Assembly (NCBI RefSeq): GCF_000266885.1
Contig: NC_018020.1
Coordinates: forward strand, 2,604,001 to 2,668,000
Direction: 5' to 3'
Length of the DNA: 64,000 nt
DNA from: Turneriella parva DSM 21527
Lineage (GTDB): Bacteria; Spirochaetota; Leptospiria; Turneriellales; Turneriellaceae
Within the stretch, counting starts at the first letter, position 1; each line of letters starts with the position of its first letter. The position numbers were made by a program, and so were the translations under genes. Shown piece by piece: positions 1 to 8,703 of the stretch. The notes under the pieces were generated by a model, which made no database searches, was not told the DNA's origin, and saw only the letters and a list, made by a program, of their open reading frames with translations.

Positions 1-49
1 AATACTTTTCGTATTGGCAGTCTTTCTGCTCAGGTCTACCGAGGTTCTT

Positions 50-697
50 ATGTCACTGACCAGCATTTTCAAATTTCTGACTCCGAAAGACCGCACGTTC
101 TTTCCCCTTTTCAAACAAGATACCGACAACCTGATCGTCATGGGTAAGGTTCTGTGCGATTTGGTTGCCAAAGACAACGCTGCCGAGCGCACGAAGCTCG
201 TCGAAGAGATCGACCGGCTAGAGAATGTCGGCGACGAAATCACGCACACCATTTTTGTCGAACTCAGCCGAACCTTTATTACTCCTTTCGACCGCGAAGA
301 TGTGCACGCGCTTGCCGCATCGATCGACGATATTGCCGACTACATTCAGGGGGCAGCTGCCCGCATGCGTCTCTACCATATCGGCACTTTTCCGTCTGCG
401 GTCACCAAGCTCGCAAATATCTTGCGTGACGGTATTCAAGAGCTCGCCGGTACCATCGACCTGCTGATGGATCTCAAGAACCATAAAAAAATCGGTGAGT
501 CGCTGGTGAAAGTGCACAGCCTTGAGAACGCGGCTGACGCTATATTTAATGAGGCGATTGAGTATTTATTTGTTCATGAAAAAGACGCGATCGAGCTCAT
601 CAAGATGAAAGAGCTGCTCGCGACGCTTGAAACCGCGACCGACCGCTGCGAAGATGTGGCGAACGTAATCGAAACAATTCTGATCAAATATTCATGA
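50..697 (+). CDS. DUF47 / PhoU-like phosphate transport accessory protein
   Basis: A 215-residue, probably all-helical cytoplasmic protein of the DUF47 (PhoU-like) family, whose members usually accompany low-affinity PiT phosphate permeases and are thought to modulate them. Paired acidic helix motifs typical of PhoU-like bundles are visible: ENVGDEIT near residue 66, SIDDIADYI near 92 and ENAADAIFN near 159. I take the ATG at 50, five bases after GAGG, and not the TTG at 14, which would add a twelve-residue stretch with no family counterpart. The stop overlaps the permease start (ATGA), so the two are very likely translationally coupled. A regulatory role is inferred from family and context. 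Confidence 0.9.
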   Translation: MSLTSIFKFLTPKDRTFFPLFKQDTDNLIVMGKVLCDLVAKDNAAERTKLVEEIDRLENVGDEITHTIFVELSRTFITPFDREDVHALAASIDDIADYIQGAAARMRLYHIGTFPSAVTKLANILRDGIQELAGTIDLLMDLKNHKKIGESLVKVHSLENAADAIFNEAIEYLFVHEKDAIELIKMKELLATLETATDRCEDVANVIETILIKYS

Positions 698-1686
698 CGC
701 TCGACCTCTTCGTTGCCGTTGTCATTCTTGCGCTGGTCTTTGATTTTATCAACGGCTTTCATGATGCTGCCAATTCGATTGCGACAATTGTATCGACACG
801 GGTTCTAACGCCGCTGCAGGCGGTCTTTTGGGCAGCCTTTTTCAACTTTCTCGCTTTCTACATTTTTCATTTGCACGTCGCCGATACCGTTTCAAAAACT
901 GTCGACACGAGCGCTATCACGCTTTATGTTATCATGGCTGGGCTTCTCGCCGCGATCACCTGGAATCTCATCACCTGGTATTTTGGCATACCTTCGAGTT
1001 CGTCGCACACTCTCATCGGTGGCTTTGCCGGTGGGGCCATGGCGCACGCCGGTTTTTCTGTGGTCAAGATGGCGAAGATCTGGCCGATTCTGCTCTTTAT
1101 TGTCGCGGCGCCCTTTATCGGAATGGTCGTTTCGTACTTTAATTCGATCGTCATGCTGCACATCTGCAAAAACTCGCACCCGCAGAAGGCCGAAAAATGG
1201 TTCAGGCGTCTGCAGCTGATTTCATCCGCGGCTTTCTCCCTGGGGCATGGCGGTAACGACGCACAGAAGGTTATGGGTATCATCGGCGCCGCGATGCTCG
1301 TGAACGGTAACATCAAGAGTCTTGCTGAATTGCCGCAATGGGTGGTTGTCGCATGCTATGTCGCTATCGGTTCGGGTACGCTCTTTGGCGGATGGAGAAT
1401 TGTGAAGACGATGGGCTCGAAAATCACAAAACTCACTGCTTTTGAAGGCGTTGCCTCAGAGGCTGCCGGAGCCGTAACGCTGTTCGCCACGGGGTCTTTG
1501 GGCATACCGGTTAGCACGACGCACACTATTACCGGCAGCATTATTGGCGTAGGGCTTGCCAAGCGCATCAGCGCCGTGCGCTGGGGAGTGACGGTGAAAC
1601 TTTTCTGGGCTTGGATCATCACGATACCCATAAGCGCTGTGTTCGCGCTCGGGTTTTATCACCTGATACACCTTTTTGTACCCTGA
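694..1686 (+). CDS. pit: PiT-family low-affinity phosphate permease
   Basis: A 330-residue inner-membrane protein of the PiT (inorganic phosphate transporter) family, which moves phosphate, often as a metal-phosphate complex, with protons or sodium. The two internally repeated PiT signatures are present: FDFINGFHDAANSIAT near residue 14 in the N-terminal half and GHGGNDAQKVMG near 185 in the C-terminal half, each followed by Ser/Thr-rich re-entrant segments (PSSSSHTLIGG, PVSTTHTITGS). Roughly ten hydrophobic segments fit the family. It overlaps the upstream DUF47 gene by ATGA, the standard DUF47-PiT pair. Ion coupling cannot be told from sequence. Confidence 0.93.
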   Translation: MTLDLFVAVVILALVFDFINGFHDAANSIATIVSTRVLTPLQAVFWAAFFNFLAFYIFHLHVADTVSKTVDTSAITLYVIMAGLLAAITWNLITWYFGIPSSSSHTLIGGFAGGAMAHAGFSVVKMAKIWPILLFIVAAPFIGMVVSYFNSIVMLHICKNSHPQKAEKWFRRLQLISSAAFSLGHGGNDAQKVMGIIGAAMLVNGNIKSLAELPQWVVVACYVAIGSGTLFGGWRIVKTMGSKITKLTAFEGVASEAAGAVTLFATGSLGIPVSTTHTITGSIIGVGLAKRISAVRWGVTVKLFWAWIITIPISAVFALGFYHLIHLFVP

Positions 1687-1698
1687 CGATCTCGTAAA

Positions 1699-2793
1699 AT
1701 GCTGAAATCACTCGAAAATATCTACGGTACACGCCGCAGCAGTTCAAAATACGATGGGTACGTCTGTACTTTCGATCTCGACAAAACCTACCTCGACACG
1801 CGTTTTGAGTCGTTGCGAAAATTGGTGCGTATTCCGTTCGAAAAAGCTGAAGAGAAGAAGAACATTCCCGGTGTGGCTGCCGTGGTGCGCGAGCTGAGGC
1901 GCGGGCCGGGTGGTTCGGCCCCCCCGGTGCCGATCTACTTTATTTCGGGTTCCCCTGAGGGCATGCACAAGGTGGTTTCAGAAAAGCTGAAGCTCGACGG
2001 TGTCGGATTTGACGGCATTCTGTTCAAAAACTGGCGTTCGGCCGTAAAAAAGTTTCAGTTCAAAAAAATCATCGATAAAATCGGTTTCAAGCTGGCAGCG
2101 CTCATCTACGCGCGCAGTGTATTTCCTTTGAAAGCTGAAGAGCTGCTTTTTGGCGACGATTCTGAATACGATGCGACGATCTACGCGCTCTATGCCGACA
2201 TCGTCTCGGGCGCGCTCGACGACTACGAGGTTCTGACGATTCTCAAAAAATGGAATGTTGCCCCCGACGAGCGCGACCTGATCGCCGAGAACCTGAAAAG
2301 GCTCAGAGAAAGCGGATACAAACCGCGCGACGCAATCAAGCGCATTTTTATTCACCTTGAGCAAAAGACCCCGGCTCACTACCACACGACACTTTCTGAT
2401 AAAGTCGTACCGACGCAGAATTACTTTCAAACAGGGGTGATTCTGTACAAAATGTCAGCGATCAACCGTGCCGGGCTGTTTCGCATTATTTCAGATATGA
2501 TCCGTAACTACCAGTTCGGTGTCACCGAGTTCACGACTTCAACAGAAGACCTTCTGCGGCGCGGTCTTATCGACAAGGGTGAAGCTCGTAAGCTGTTACG
2601 TATTGTGTACAAGGGAAATCCTCTGGCGTTGCCGAGGCGCATTATCTCAGATCTGCGCAGCGATTTTGTGAAGACTCTCGATACTTTCAGTCGTGTACCC
2701 GACACGATTCTGCCGCCGATGCGGCGCGAAACCGATCGTGATTTGAGCCTGGTCGAACGCTATTTGCGCTTCGCCCCCAAGCGCCACGTTTAA
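1699..2793 (+). CDS. HAD-superfamily hydrolase-like protein
   Basis: A 364-residue soluble protein with all four haloacid-dehalogenase motifs: DLDKT at residues 26-30 (nucleophile and acid/base aspartates), ISGSP near 82 (motif II), lysine-containing LFKNW near 108, and FGDDSEYD near 151 (motif IV metal ligands). It resembles the catalytic part of APP1/LNS2-type phosphatidate phosphatases, so phosphatase activity on a lipid or phospho-compound is plausible but unproven. The C-terminal 150 residues are charged and have no domain I recognise. It starts 12 bp after the permease stop, so it is probably in the same transcript. Its stop abuts the convergent helicase gene with no spacer. Confidence 0.75.
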   Translation: MLKSLENIYGTRRSSSKYDGYVCTFDLDKTYLDTRFESLRKLVRIPFEKAEEKKNIPGVAAVVRELRRGPGGSAPPVPIYFISGSPEGMHKVVSEKLKLDGVGFDGILFKNWRSAVKKFQFKKIIDKIGFKLAALIYARSVFPLKAEELLFGDDSEYDATIYALYADIVSGALDDYEVLTILKKWNVAPDERDLIAENLKRLRESGYKPRDAIKRIFIHLEQKTPAHYHTTLSDKVVPTQNYFQTGVILYKMSAINRAGLFRIISDMIRNYQFGVTEFTTSTEDLLRRGLIDKGEARKLLRIVYKGNPLALPRRIISDLRSDFVKTLDTFSRVPDTILPPMRRETDRDLSLVERYLRFAPKRHV

Positions 2794-4068
2794 CTAACGC
2801 CGGTTGCGGCCGAAGCCCTGGTAACGTTTGCGGCGCGGTTTGCCCGCGGCCTTAGGTTTCTCGCCCGCTGCGGGGGTCGCAGGTTTTGCCGCTGCGGTCT
2901 GTTGCGGCGGTCGGTTAATCTGAGCTGCGACCTGCGCAATCGTCGCGCCTTTGTAATCAAAATCTTTGAGCGTGCGCTTTTCAATGGGTTTGCCGAGGGC
3001 TTTTTCGATTTCGCGCACCTGGCGGTTGTCTTCGCTGGTCACGAAAGTATATGCGTCGCCGCTTTTTGTTGCCCGCGCCGTGCGGCCGATACGGTGAATA
3101 TACGTTTCACTGCTCGCGGGAATATCATAATTGATAATGTGTGAGATGTTGTTCACGTCGATGCCACGCGCGGCGATGTCGGTTGCGACCAGAATCTGGT
3201 ATTTGCCCGATTTAAAGCCTGCAAGTGCGCTGTCGCGCCGGTTCTGTGAGAGGTTACCCTGCAGCGAGGCAGTTGTGAAACCGGCTTTTGCGAGTTGATC
3301 GGCGAGGCGGGTTGCCTTGTGTTTCGTTTTCGTGAATACGAGAATCGGCTGATCACCGGCGTCTTTGAGCAGATGCAATAGCAACGGAGTTTTCAGCTCA
3401 TGGGTTACCGGGTAAAGTGCGTGGCTGATCGTCGCGACCGGGCCACGCGCCAGTTCAACCTTGACCGGCTCGCGCAATATCTGCGCGCTCAGCTTTCTGA
3501 TCTCTTCGGGCATAGTGGCCGAAAAAAGCATTGTCTGTCTTTTCTGCGGCAGTTTTGCGACGATCTGTTTGATCGCGGGTAAAAAACCCATGTCGAACAT
3601 TTGGTCGGCTTCGTCGAGAACGAGCGTTTCGACAGCATCCAGTGTCAGGGATTTTCTCTGCAAATGGTCGAGCAGTCGGCCAGGGCAGGCGACGACAATA
3701 TCGACACCCTTACGCAGTTCGCCGAGTTGTCGGTTCATGCTCGCGCCGCCGTAAATGGTCATCGATTGCAGGCGCGTGTCTTTGCCGAGGGTGACAATTA
3801 CCTGGTGTATCTGTTCGGCCAGCTCGCGGGTTGGGGCTACGACGAGGGCGCGAATTTTGCGCGCTGGCTGTGCGCTCAGCTTTTCGAGCATCGGCAATAC
3901 AAAGGCCGCCGTTTTACCGGTGCCGGTTTGTGCCAAACCGAGAATATCTTTGCCGGCGAGTGCGTGCGGTATCGCTTCTTTTTGTATAGGAGTTGGCGCT
4001 TTGAAGCCCGCACGCGTGACGTTGCGGGTGATCGCCTCAGAGAAACCGAATTTTTCAAAATCAGACAT
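2794..4068 (-). CDS. rhlE: RhlE-type DEAD-box ATP-dependent RNA helicase
   Basis: A 424-residue RNA helicase with every DEAD-box motif in order: Q motif (FKAPTPIQKEA), Walker A AQTGTGKT, PTRELAEQ, DEAD within VLDEADQMFDMGF, SATMP, TDIAARGIDV and HRIGRTARA. The C-terminus is a low-complexity Ala/Pro then Arg/Lys tail ending KRYQGFGRNRR, typical of RhlE-like helicases that use the tail to hold RNA. Its likely role is remodelling structured RNA or ribosome assembly. I start at the ATG at 4068 (MSDFEKFGF), the universal RhlE start; a 40-residue upstream extension is open but looks like non-coding sequence. Assignment to the RhlE subgroup is by resemblance. Confidence 0.92.
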   Translation of the reverse strand: MSDFEKFGFSEAITRNVTRAGFKAPTPIQKEAIPHALAGKDILGLAQTGTGKTAAFVLPMLEKLSAQPARKIRALVVAPTRELAEQIHQVIVTLGKDTRLQSMTIYGGASMNRQLGELRKGVDIVVACPGRLLDHLQRKSLTLDAVETLVLDEADQMFDMGFLPAIKQIVAKLPQKRQTMLFSATMPEEIRKLSAQILREPVKVELARGPVATISHALYPVTHELKTPLLLHLLKDAGDQPILVFTKTKHKATRLADQLAKAGFTTASLQGNLSQNRRDSALAGFKSGKYQILVATDIAARGIDVNNISHIINYDIPASSETYIHRIGRTARATKSGDAYTFVTSEDNRQVREIEKALGKPIEKRTLKDFDYKGATIAQVAAQINRPPQQTAAAKPATPAAGEKPKAAGKPRRKRYQGFGRNRR

Positions 4069-4197
4069 CCGCCAGAAACTGAGCCTGAGACAGGGTGTAA
4101 ACCATAGCAGTATATTGACAAAGAAGCTGCTGGCAGAATACCACGGCGCGCGCAACTTGCTGTTGACAGGCCCATGGCCTCGGCGCACTCAGCGCTC

Positions 4198-4614
4198 ATG
4201 AAGAAATCGCTCAACATGCTTTTTTGCTGCTTGGCTCTCACGGTCGGTGGTTTTGCGCAGAACTATTCAGAATGTCAGGCACCCAACGCGCACATGAACC
4301 CCAACTGCAATGGCAGCGCACCGGCGGCCGGCGCGTTTCAGGGTGGTAGCTATGCAGTGCAGGGCTCGACGCCAGAGGGGACAAGATATGAGGGTAGCGT
4401 TGTCATTTCAGGCGATGCCACCTCAGGTTTTCACGTTGTCTGGACAATTGGCAGCGAAACGTATGAAGGCACTGGAACTTTGAGTGGAACCGTGCTGACC
4501 GTCGACTGGGGCCAGGCAGAACCGGTGGTATACAAAATCGTCGGCGGCGGTGCGATTCTCAATGGTAAATGGGGTAAACGCGGCCGAGGCCGGGAAAAAC
4601 TTACCCGCCAGTAA
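4198..4614 (+). CDS. small exported protein of unknown function
   Basis: A 138-residue protein starting MKKSLNML with a clear Sec signal peptide: positive start, hydrophobic core CCLALTVGG, probable cleavage after GFAQ. The mature part is Gly/Ser/Thr-rich, carries four Cys or Asn-rich turns near its start, and then has a beta-rich repeat-like pattern (YEGSVVISGD, YEGTGTLSG, LNGKWGKRG) reminiscent of small eight-stranded lipocalin-like or fibronectin-binding annotated proteins. I do not recognise the family. The C-terminus is strongly basic. The start at 4198 is preferred over an in-frame ATG at 4174 because it begins the signal peptide. The gene is divergent from the helicase. Confidence 0.7.
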   Translation: MKKSLNMLFCCLALTVGGFAQNYSECQAPNAHMNPNCNGSAPAAGAFQGGSYAVQGSTPEGTRYEGSVVISGDATSGFHVVWTIGSETYEGTGTLSGTVLTVDWGQAEPVVYKIVGGGAILNGKWGKRGRGREKLTRQ

Positions 4615-4658
4615 GCGATTGAATTGACGCGCAAAGGGCACCCGGCGGTGTCGCGCAA

Positions 4659-5459
4659 ATGAAAAATCCAATAGCATACGCGGCTCTGGCCGCGTTTCTC
4701 AGCGCGTGTTCGCCGAAGAATGACCCGGCGGCGCACATGAAAACAGCAAGCCTCACTTACCAGCAAGACGGCAAAGACTTTGAAGGTTATCTGGCCTTGC
4801 CCAAAAAGACAGACAAGAAACTTGCGGGCGTGCTGCTCATTCACGACTGGACAGGTCTCGACGACTACGAACAGATGCGCGCCAGAATGCTCGCCGAAAA
4901 CGGCTATGTCGCCTTCGCGATGGATATGTATGGCAAAGGCGTGCGCGCAACGAACCACAAAGAAGCCGGCGAACTCAGCGGCATCTATGGCAAAGACCGA
5001 AAGCTGCTCAGGTCGCGCATCGAGACGGCATTGCAGGTTCTGAAAAGTCGGCCCGAAGTCGATAGTTCGCGCATTGCAATCATCGGCTATTGTTTTGGGG
5101 GCATGGCCGCGATCGAAGCCGCTCTCATGGCGGCCGATATCAGAGGCGTGGTTACCTTTCACGCCGCGCTGTCTTTTCCGACGCTGGTGGCTGACGCTGG
5201 CAACATCAAGGTGCCATTACTGATTCACCACGGCGGGGCAGATAAATTTGTACCCGAAAAAGACGTCAAGGCGCTGAGGGCCCAACTCGACAAGGTGAAG
5301 GCCGAATACCAGCTCGTGGTGCACCCAGGCGCAACGCATGGCTTCACGTTGAAGTCAAACGTTGGTCATGAAGAGCACTTCGGTATGAAATATGACGTTA
5401 AAGCTGATCTCGAATCGTGGGCGAGCATGCTCTCGTTCTTGCGCAAGACTCTAAAATAA
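4659..5459 (+). CDS. dienelactone hydrolase-family lipoprotein
   Basis: A 266-residue alpha/beta hydrolase of the dienelactone hydrolase family. The catalytic triad is visible as Cys in GYCFGGM (near residue 149), Asp in GGADKFVP and His in ATHGF. An N-terminal signal ending LSAC-S is a lipobox, so the mature enzyme is probably a periplasm- or envelope-anchored lipoprotein, whereas classical DLH is cytosolic. The substrate is unknown; it may hydrolyse lactones or esters. It lies 44 bp downstream of the small exported protein and is followed by two hairpins. Confidence 0.85.
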   Translation: MKNPIAYAALAAFLSACSPKNDPAAHMKTASLTYQQDGKDFEGYLALPKKTDKKLAGVLLIHDWTGLDDYEQMRARMLAENGYVAFAMDMYGKGVRATNHKEAGELSGIYGKDRKLLRSRIETALQVLKSRPEVDSSRIAIIGYCFGGMAAIEAALMAADIRGVVTFHAALSFPTLVADAGNIKVPLLIHHGGADKFVPEKDVKALRAQLDKVKAEYQLVVHPGATHGFTLKSNVGHEEHFGMKYDVKADLESWASMLSFLRKTLK

Positions 5460-5461
5460 AA

Positions 5462-5481
5462 AAAGCGGCCAAGGCCGCTTT
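5462..5481. terminator. bidirectional hairpin between convergent genes
   Basis: Perfect 9-bp inverted repeat AAAGCGGCC / GGCCGCTTT with a 2-nt loop, just after the stop of the hydrolase gene. The A run before and T-rich run after it fit an intrinsic terminator usable in either direction. Confidence 0.8.
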
Positions 5482-5496
5482 CAATCTCATTTTATT

Positions 5497-5529
5497 TTGC
5501 GGGCGTTGGGCACTGCCCACCGCCCGCAA
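5497..5529. terminator. second hairpin between convergent genes
   Basis: TTGCGGGCG / CGCCCGCAA outer stem of 9 bp enclosing an inner TGGGCA / TGCCCA stem. It lies just beyond the thiolase stop and probably ends the minus-strand transcript, since T-rich sequence follows in that direction. Confidence 0.7.
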
Positions 5530-5536
5530 TATAACC

Positions 5537-6898
5537 TTATGGTTTCTCGAGAATCAACGCGCCGCCAACGCCGCCGCCGGCGCAGATCGAGCCCATTGCG
5601 TATTTTGCGCCAGCTTCGATGTCGAGCAGCTGGTTGATCAGTACACGAATGCCTGTTGCTCCGAGCGGGTGACCCATCGCGAGTGTACCGCCGTTCGGGT
5701 TGACATCACCTTTTTCAAGGCGTGATACCAGATCGTGTTTGAACTCGTCGCGCGCCACAACCATTGAACCCAGGGCAGTTGCAGCGAACGCCTCATGGAT
5801 TTCAAACTTGTTGATTTCATCCCAGCTGAGGCCTGTGTTTTCCAGCGCCTGCTTCATTGCGTATGCAATGCCGAGGCCCATGATCGCAGGGTCTACACCG
5901 GCATAGCCCCAACCTTTGATTTTTGCGAGTATCGGCAGGCCCAGTTCTTTCGCTTTTGACTCAGTAGTCAGTACCACTGCGCCGGCTCCGTCGGATTGCG
6001 GGCACGCGTTGAACAGCGTCACCACAGGTTTCGCAGTCTCTTCGTATTTTTTACCAATCCACTTTTCGAAACGATCATAGAGACCTTTGAGGCCACCGGG
6101 CATTTTTTCGTAGATCACAGGTGATTTTGCGAAACGCTCAGGCTTCTCAATAAAGCCGGTTTTGCCCATGACAAACTCGTCTTTGCTCAGAACTTCTTCT
6201 GGTTTTTCGCCGTATTTTACGGGCAGCAGGTACTTGTCGTATGTGCCTGCGCTCAGCGCATCGAAAGCCTTTTTGTATGAGCCGTGCGCATACTTGTCGA
6301 GCTCTTCGCGCGTGAGGCCCAGTTTCTGCGCCACGATCTCTGCCGTCGCAAACATCATCGCGTCGCGTATGGGGTCGTTGAGGCCCTCTGCCACGCCGTC
6401 GATTAGTTTGATGTCGGGCATATTAGGCACTTCGGCCCAGTTCGCCTTGAGCTTATCGATGTTTGCCGTTTTAGAGTTCTGCTTCGCACCATCGAGGTAG
6501 ATGGGAAAGTTAGACATCGACTCTTCGCCGATAACCACGATCAGATCGTTCTCGCCGGTGATCAGGCGGCGAGCCGCTTCAAAGACTGCTTCGTAGCCTG
6601 AAACGCAGTTGTTTGCCACAGTGACTGCACTCGCATTCAGTGGCAGGTCGTTTTTAACCGAGATAACGCGCGCGGCGTTTGGCGCTTTTGACGACTGGCC
6701 AATTTCACCCGCAACGACACCGTCGATCTTGTTCTTGTCGAGTTTCGTGCGTTTCAGCAGCTCTTCGACTACCAAAGAACCCAGTTCAAAAGAGTGCATC
6801 GCCGAGAGCGCCGAGCCAGCCTGGCCAACGGGAGTTCTCACTGCACCGGCAACAACGATACGATCGCCATCGCGGTCAAATTTCATTTTTTTTGCCAT
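5537..6898 (-). CDS. acetyl-CoA C-acyltransferase (thiolase)
   Basis: A 453-residue thiolase-superfamily enzyme, longer than the usual ~390 residues because of insertions between the N- and C-terminal domains (roughly residues 130-250). The catalytic set is complete: nucleophilic Cys98 in NNCVSG, His in EIHEAFAA, the GHPLGATG segment and the second catalytic Cys in SICAGGGVG. It would cleave 3-ketoacyl-CoA in beta-oxidation or condense acetyl-CoA in the reverse direction. It sits 10 bp downstream of etfA, so electron transfer flavoprotein and thiolase are co-transcribed, which favours fatty acid oxidation, the main carbon route in Leptospirales. No acyl-CoA dehydrogenase lies beside it. Confidence 0.92.
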   Translation of the reverse strand: MAKKMKFDRDGDRIVVAGAVRTPVGQAGSALSAMHSFELGSLVVEELLKRTKLDKNKIDGVVAGEIGQSSKAPNAARVISVKNDLPLNASAVTVANNCVSGYEAVFEAARRLITGENDLIVVIGEESMSNFPIYLDGAKQNSKTANIDKLKANWAEVPNMPDIKLIDGVAEGLNDPIRDAMMFATAEIVAQKLGLTREELDKYAHGSYKKAFDALSAGTYDKYLLPVKYGEKPEEVLSKDEFVMGKTGFIEKPERFAKSPVIYEKMPGGLKGLYDRFEKWIGKKYEETAKPVVTLFNACPQSDGAGAVVLTTESKAKELGLPILAKIKGWGYAGVDPAIMGLGIAYAMKQALENTGLSWDEINKFEIHEAFAATALGSMVVARDEFKHDLVSRLEKGDVNPNGGTLAMGHPLGATGIRVLINQLLDIEAGAKYAMGSICAGGGVGGALILEKP

Positions 6899-6908
6899 AA
6901 TTTTCTCC

Positions 6909-7856
6909 TTACTTGCCGAGGGCTGCCTTCAGCTCTTCTTTCAACGGTGGTAATACGTTGAACAGGTCGTCTACAATTCCGTAGGTCGAAACCTTGAAGA
7001 TCGGTGCATCTGCGTCTTTATTGATCGCAACGATGTACTTTGACGAGCCCATGCCCGCCATGTGCTGAATCGCGCCCGAGATGCCGACCGCGACGTAGAG
7101 TTTTGGCGAAACTGTCTGCCCCGTCTGGCCGATCTGCAACGTGTGGTCGCACCAGCCGGCATCGACAACCGCGCGCGTTGCGCCGACGCCTGCGCCAAGA
7201 ATATCGGCGAGCTGTTCGATGAGAGGAAAGTTCTCAGGGCCTTTGATGCCGCGGCCACCCGAGACGACGATGTCGGCTTCGGTCAGTGACACTCGTGAGC
7301 CGCTTTTCGCTTCGAACTTGACCTGTTTCGCTTTTGCTGCGCCTGCATCGACGGTGATGTTTTCAACCGCGCCGGCTCCTGCGCTTTCAGCGATCGGGTG
7401 AGCGTTGGGGCGAATCGTCACGACCTGTGGCGATGCCTTGACCTTGAGCGACACGAACGCCTTGCCAGAGTAGACGGGCTTGCGTATTTTTACGCGGTCG
7501 CCGTCCATGCTGATGTCGACGGCGTCTGAGATCACACCTGTATTCAAGAGTGTCGCGATGCGGGCAGAGATATCGCGACCTATCCATGAGTGGGGTAGAA
7601 TGACCACTTCATAGCCCTTCGCCTTGACGAGGTCTGCGATTGCTTTTGCATACGCTTCGCCGTTGTACGTGGCGATTTCGCCTACATACACGGTGTCAGC
7701 GCCGTGTTTCGCAACTTCTGCTGCGCCTGCCGCTGCACCCGAGCCGATAAGAACCGTTGATACCGAGCCGAGCTTCTTGCCCACGCTCGTCGTTTCACGC
7801 GAAGCCTTTCTCAAGACTCCGCCTGCGATTTCGCCTACTGCGAGTATTTTTGCCAT
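6909..7856 (-). CDS. etfA: electron transfer flavoprotein alpha subunit
   Basis: A 315-residue EtfA. The N-terminal half is the divergent ETF fold and the C-terminal half holds the FAD-binding domain: GGRGIKGPENF near 205, GATRAVVDAGW, QIGQTGQTVSPKLYVAVGIS, and a closing NKDADAPIF. With EtfB it passes electrons from acyl-CoA dehydrogenases to ETF-quinone oxidoreductase in the membrane. AAGGAG lies just upstream of the ATG. It is 25 bp downstream of etfB and 10 bp upstream of the thiolase gene. Confidence 0.96.
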   Translation of the reverse strand: MAKILAVGEIAGGVLRKASRETTSVGKKLGSVSTVLIGSGAAAGAAEVAKHGADTVYVGEIATYNGEAYAKAIADLVKAKGYEVVILPHSWIGRDISARIATLLNTGVISDAVDISMDGDRVKIRKPVYSGKAFVSLKVKASPQVVTIRPNAHPIAESAGAGAVENITVDAGAAKAKQVKFEAKSGSRVSLTEADIVVSGGRGIKGPENFPLIEQLADILGAGVGATRAVVDAGWCDHTLQIGQTGQTVSPKLYVAVGISGAIQHMAGMGSSKYIVAINKDADAPIFKVSTYGIVDDLFNVLPPLKEELKAALGK

Positions 7857-7881
7857 GTTTTGCTCCTTTACCTGTAGCTTT

Positions 7882-8637
7882 TTAAATAGCCTTGATTTCT
7901 TCGCGCAGAGACTTCACGAGCTCTTTCGCTTTTGCTGCTGCATCTGCACCGTCGATTGTGCGGCCAGCCGGACGTGCCGGCGGCGGTTCAAAGCCGAGCA
8001 CTTCGATCTTTGTTTCGGCGCCAATGTTTGCGGGTTTTGAATCGATTGGTTTCTTCTTCGATGCCATGATGCCCTTGAGTGAAGGGTAACGGGGTTCGTT
8101 AAGACCCGCGTTCGCGGTGATTACAACGGGCAGAGAAGCTTCGTAAACCGCTTCGCCGCCGTCGGCTTCGCATTCGATAATGGCCTTGTCGCCCGATACT
8201 TCAACTTTTTTCGCGAACGAAACGCAGCCCCAGCCTTTGAGGGTTGCGAGAATCAGGGGCACCTGACCATTGTCAGAGTCTGAACCCTGACGACCGGCGA
8301 GCACGACTTTGTAATCGGCGCCTTCGATCGCCGAAGCTATGGCTTTTGCGATGCCGAAACTGTCGAGCATCTGGTAACCATCGACTTTCACATGAATTGC
8401 GTTGTCTGCGCCCATGGCAAATGCAGAGCGCAGCGCGTTTTGTACAGAATCATCGCCCACGGCGAGAGCTGTAACGGTACCACCTGATTTCTCTTTCATG
8501 CGGATTGCTTCTTCGAGAGCAATTTCGTCGTAGGGTGAAATCGTCCATTTAATGCCAGCCTCAGATATTTTGCCTGCGGCGACGTTGATTTTTGCCTCTG
8601 TATCGGGCACTTGCTTGATCAAAACCAGTGTATTCAT
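7882..8637 (-). CDS. etfB: electron transfer flavoprotein beta subunit
   Basis: A 251-residue EtfB. Family signatures include VLIKQVPDTEAKI at the start, NPYDE-like SPYDEIALEEAIR, and the AMP-binding stretch LAGRQGSDSDNGQVP near residue 113. It forms the heterodimer with EtfA. A strong AAGGAG site precedes the ATG. It is the first gene of the etfB-etfA-thiolase operon, and a 19-bp perfect hairpin shared with the end of the regulator gene lies 26 bp upstream, so its 5' leader begins with an unusual secondary structure. Confidence 0.96.
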   Translation of the reverse strand: MNTLVLIKQVPDTEAKINVAAGKISEAGIKWTISPYDEIALEEAIRMKEKSGGTVTALAVGDDSVQNALRSAFAMGADNAIHVKVDGYQMLDSFGIAKAIASAIEGADYKVVLAGRQGSDSDNGQVPLILATLKGWGCVSFAKKVEVSGDKAIIECEADGGEAVYEASLPVVITANAGLNEPRYPSLKGIMASKKKPIDSKPANIGAETKIEVLGFEPPPARPAGRTIDGADAAAKAKELVKSLREEIKAI

Positions 8638-8662
8638 CCGTTACTCCTTTTACCTTTTTTTA

Positions 8663-8703
8663 CCAATGATCCATGCCTCCCTTTGGGAGGCATGGATCAT
8701 TGG
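8663..8703. repeat. 19-bp perfect inverted repeat, TTT loop
   Basis: Arms 8663-8681 and 8685-8703 are exact reverse complements around a 3-nt loop. The element includes the last codon and stop of the ArsR-fold gene and lies in the leader of etfB. On the minus strand it is followed by an A-rich, not U-rich, stretch, so a normal intrinsic terminator is not supported. Confidence 0.9.

Noticed and set aside
4069-4197. Promoter pair between the helicase and the small exported gene
   Set aside because: TTGACA at 4115 and TATACT on the other strand are present, but their partner elements match poorly, so no promoter is claimed.
8663-8703. Hairpin as a normal rho-independent terminator
   Set aside because: No U tract follows in either orientation; the A-rich side follows in the minus direction, so only a structural role is supported.
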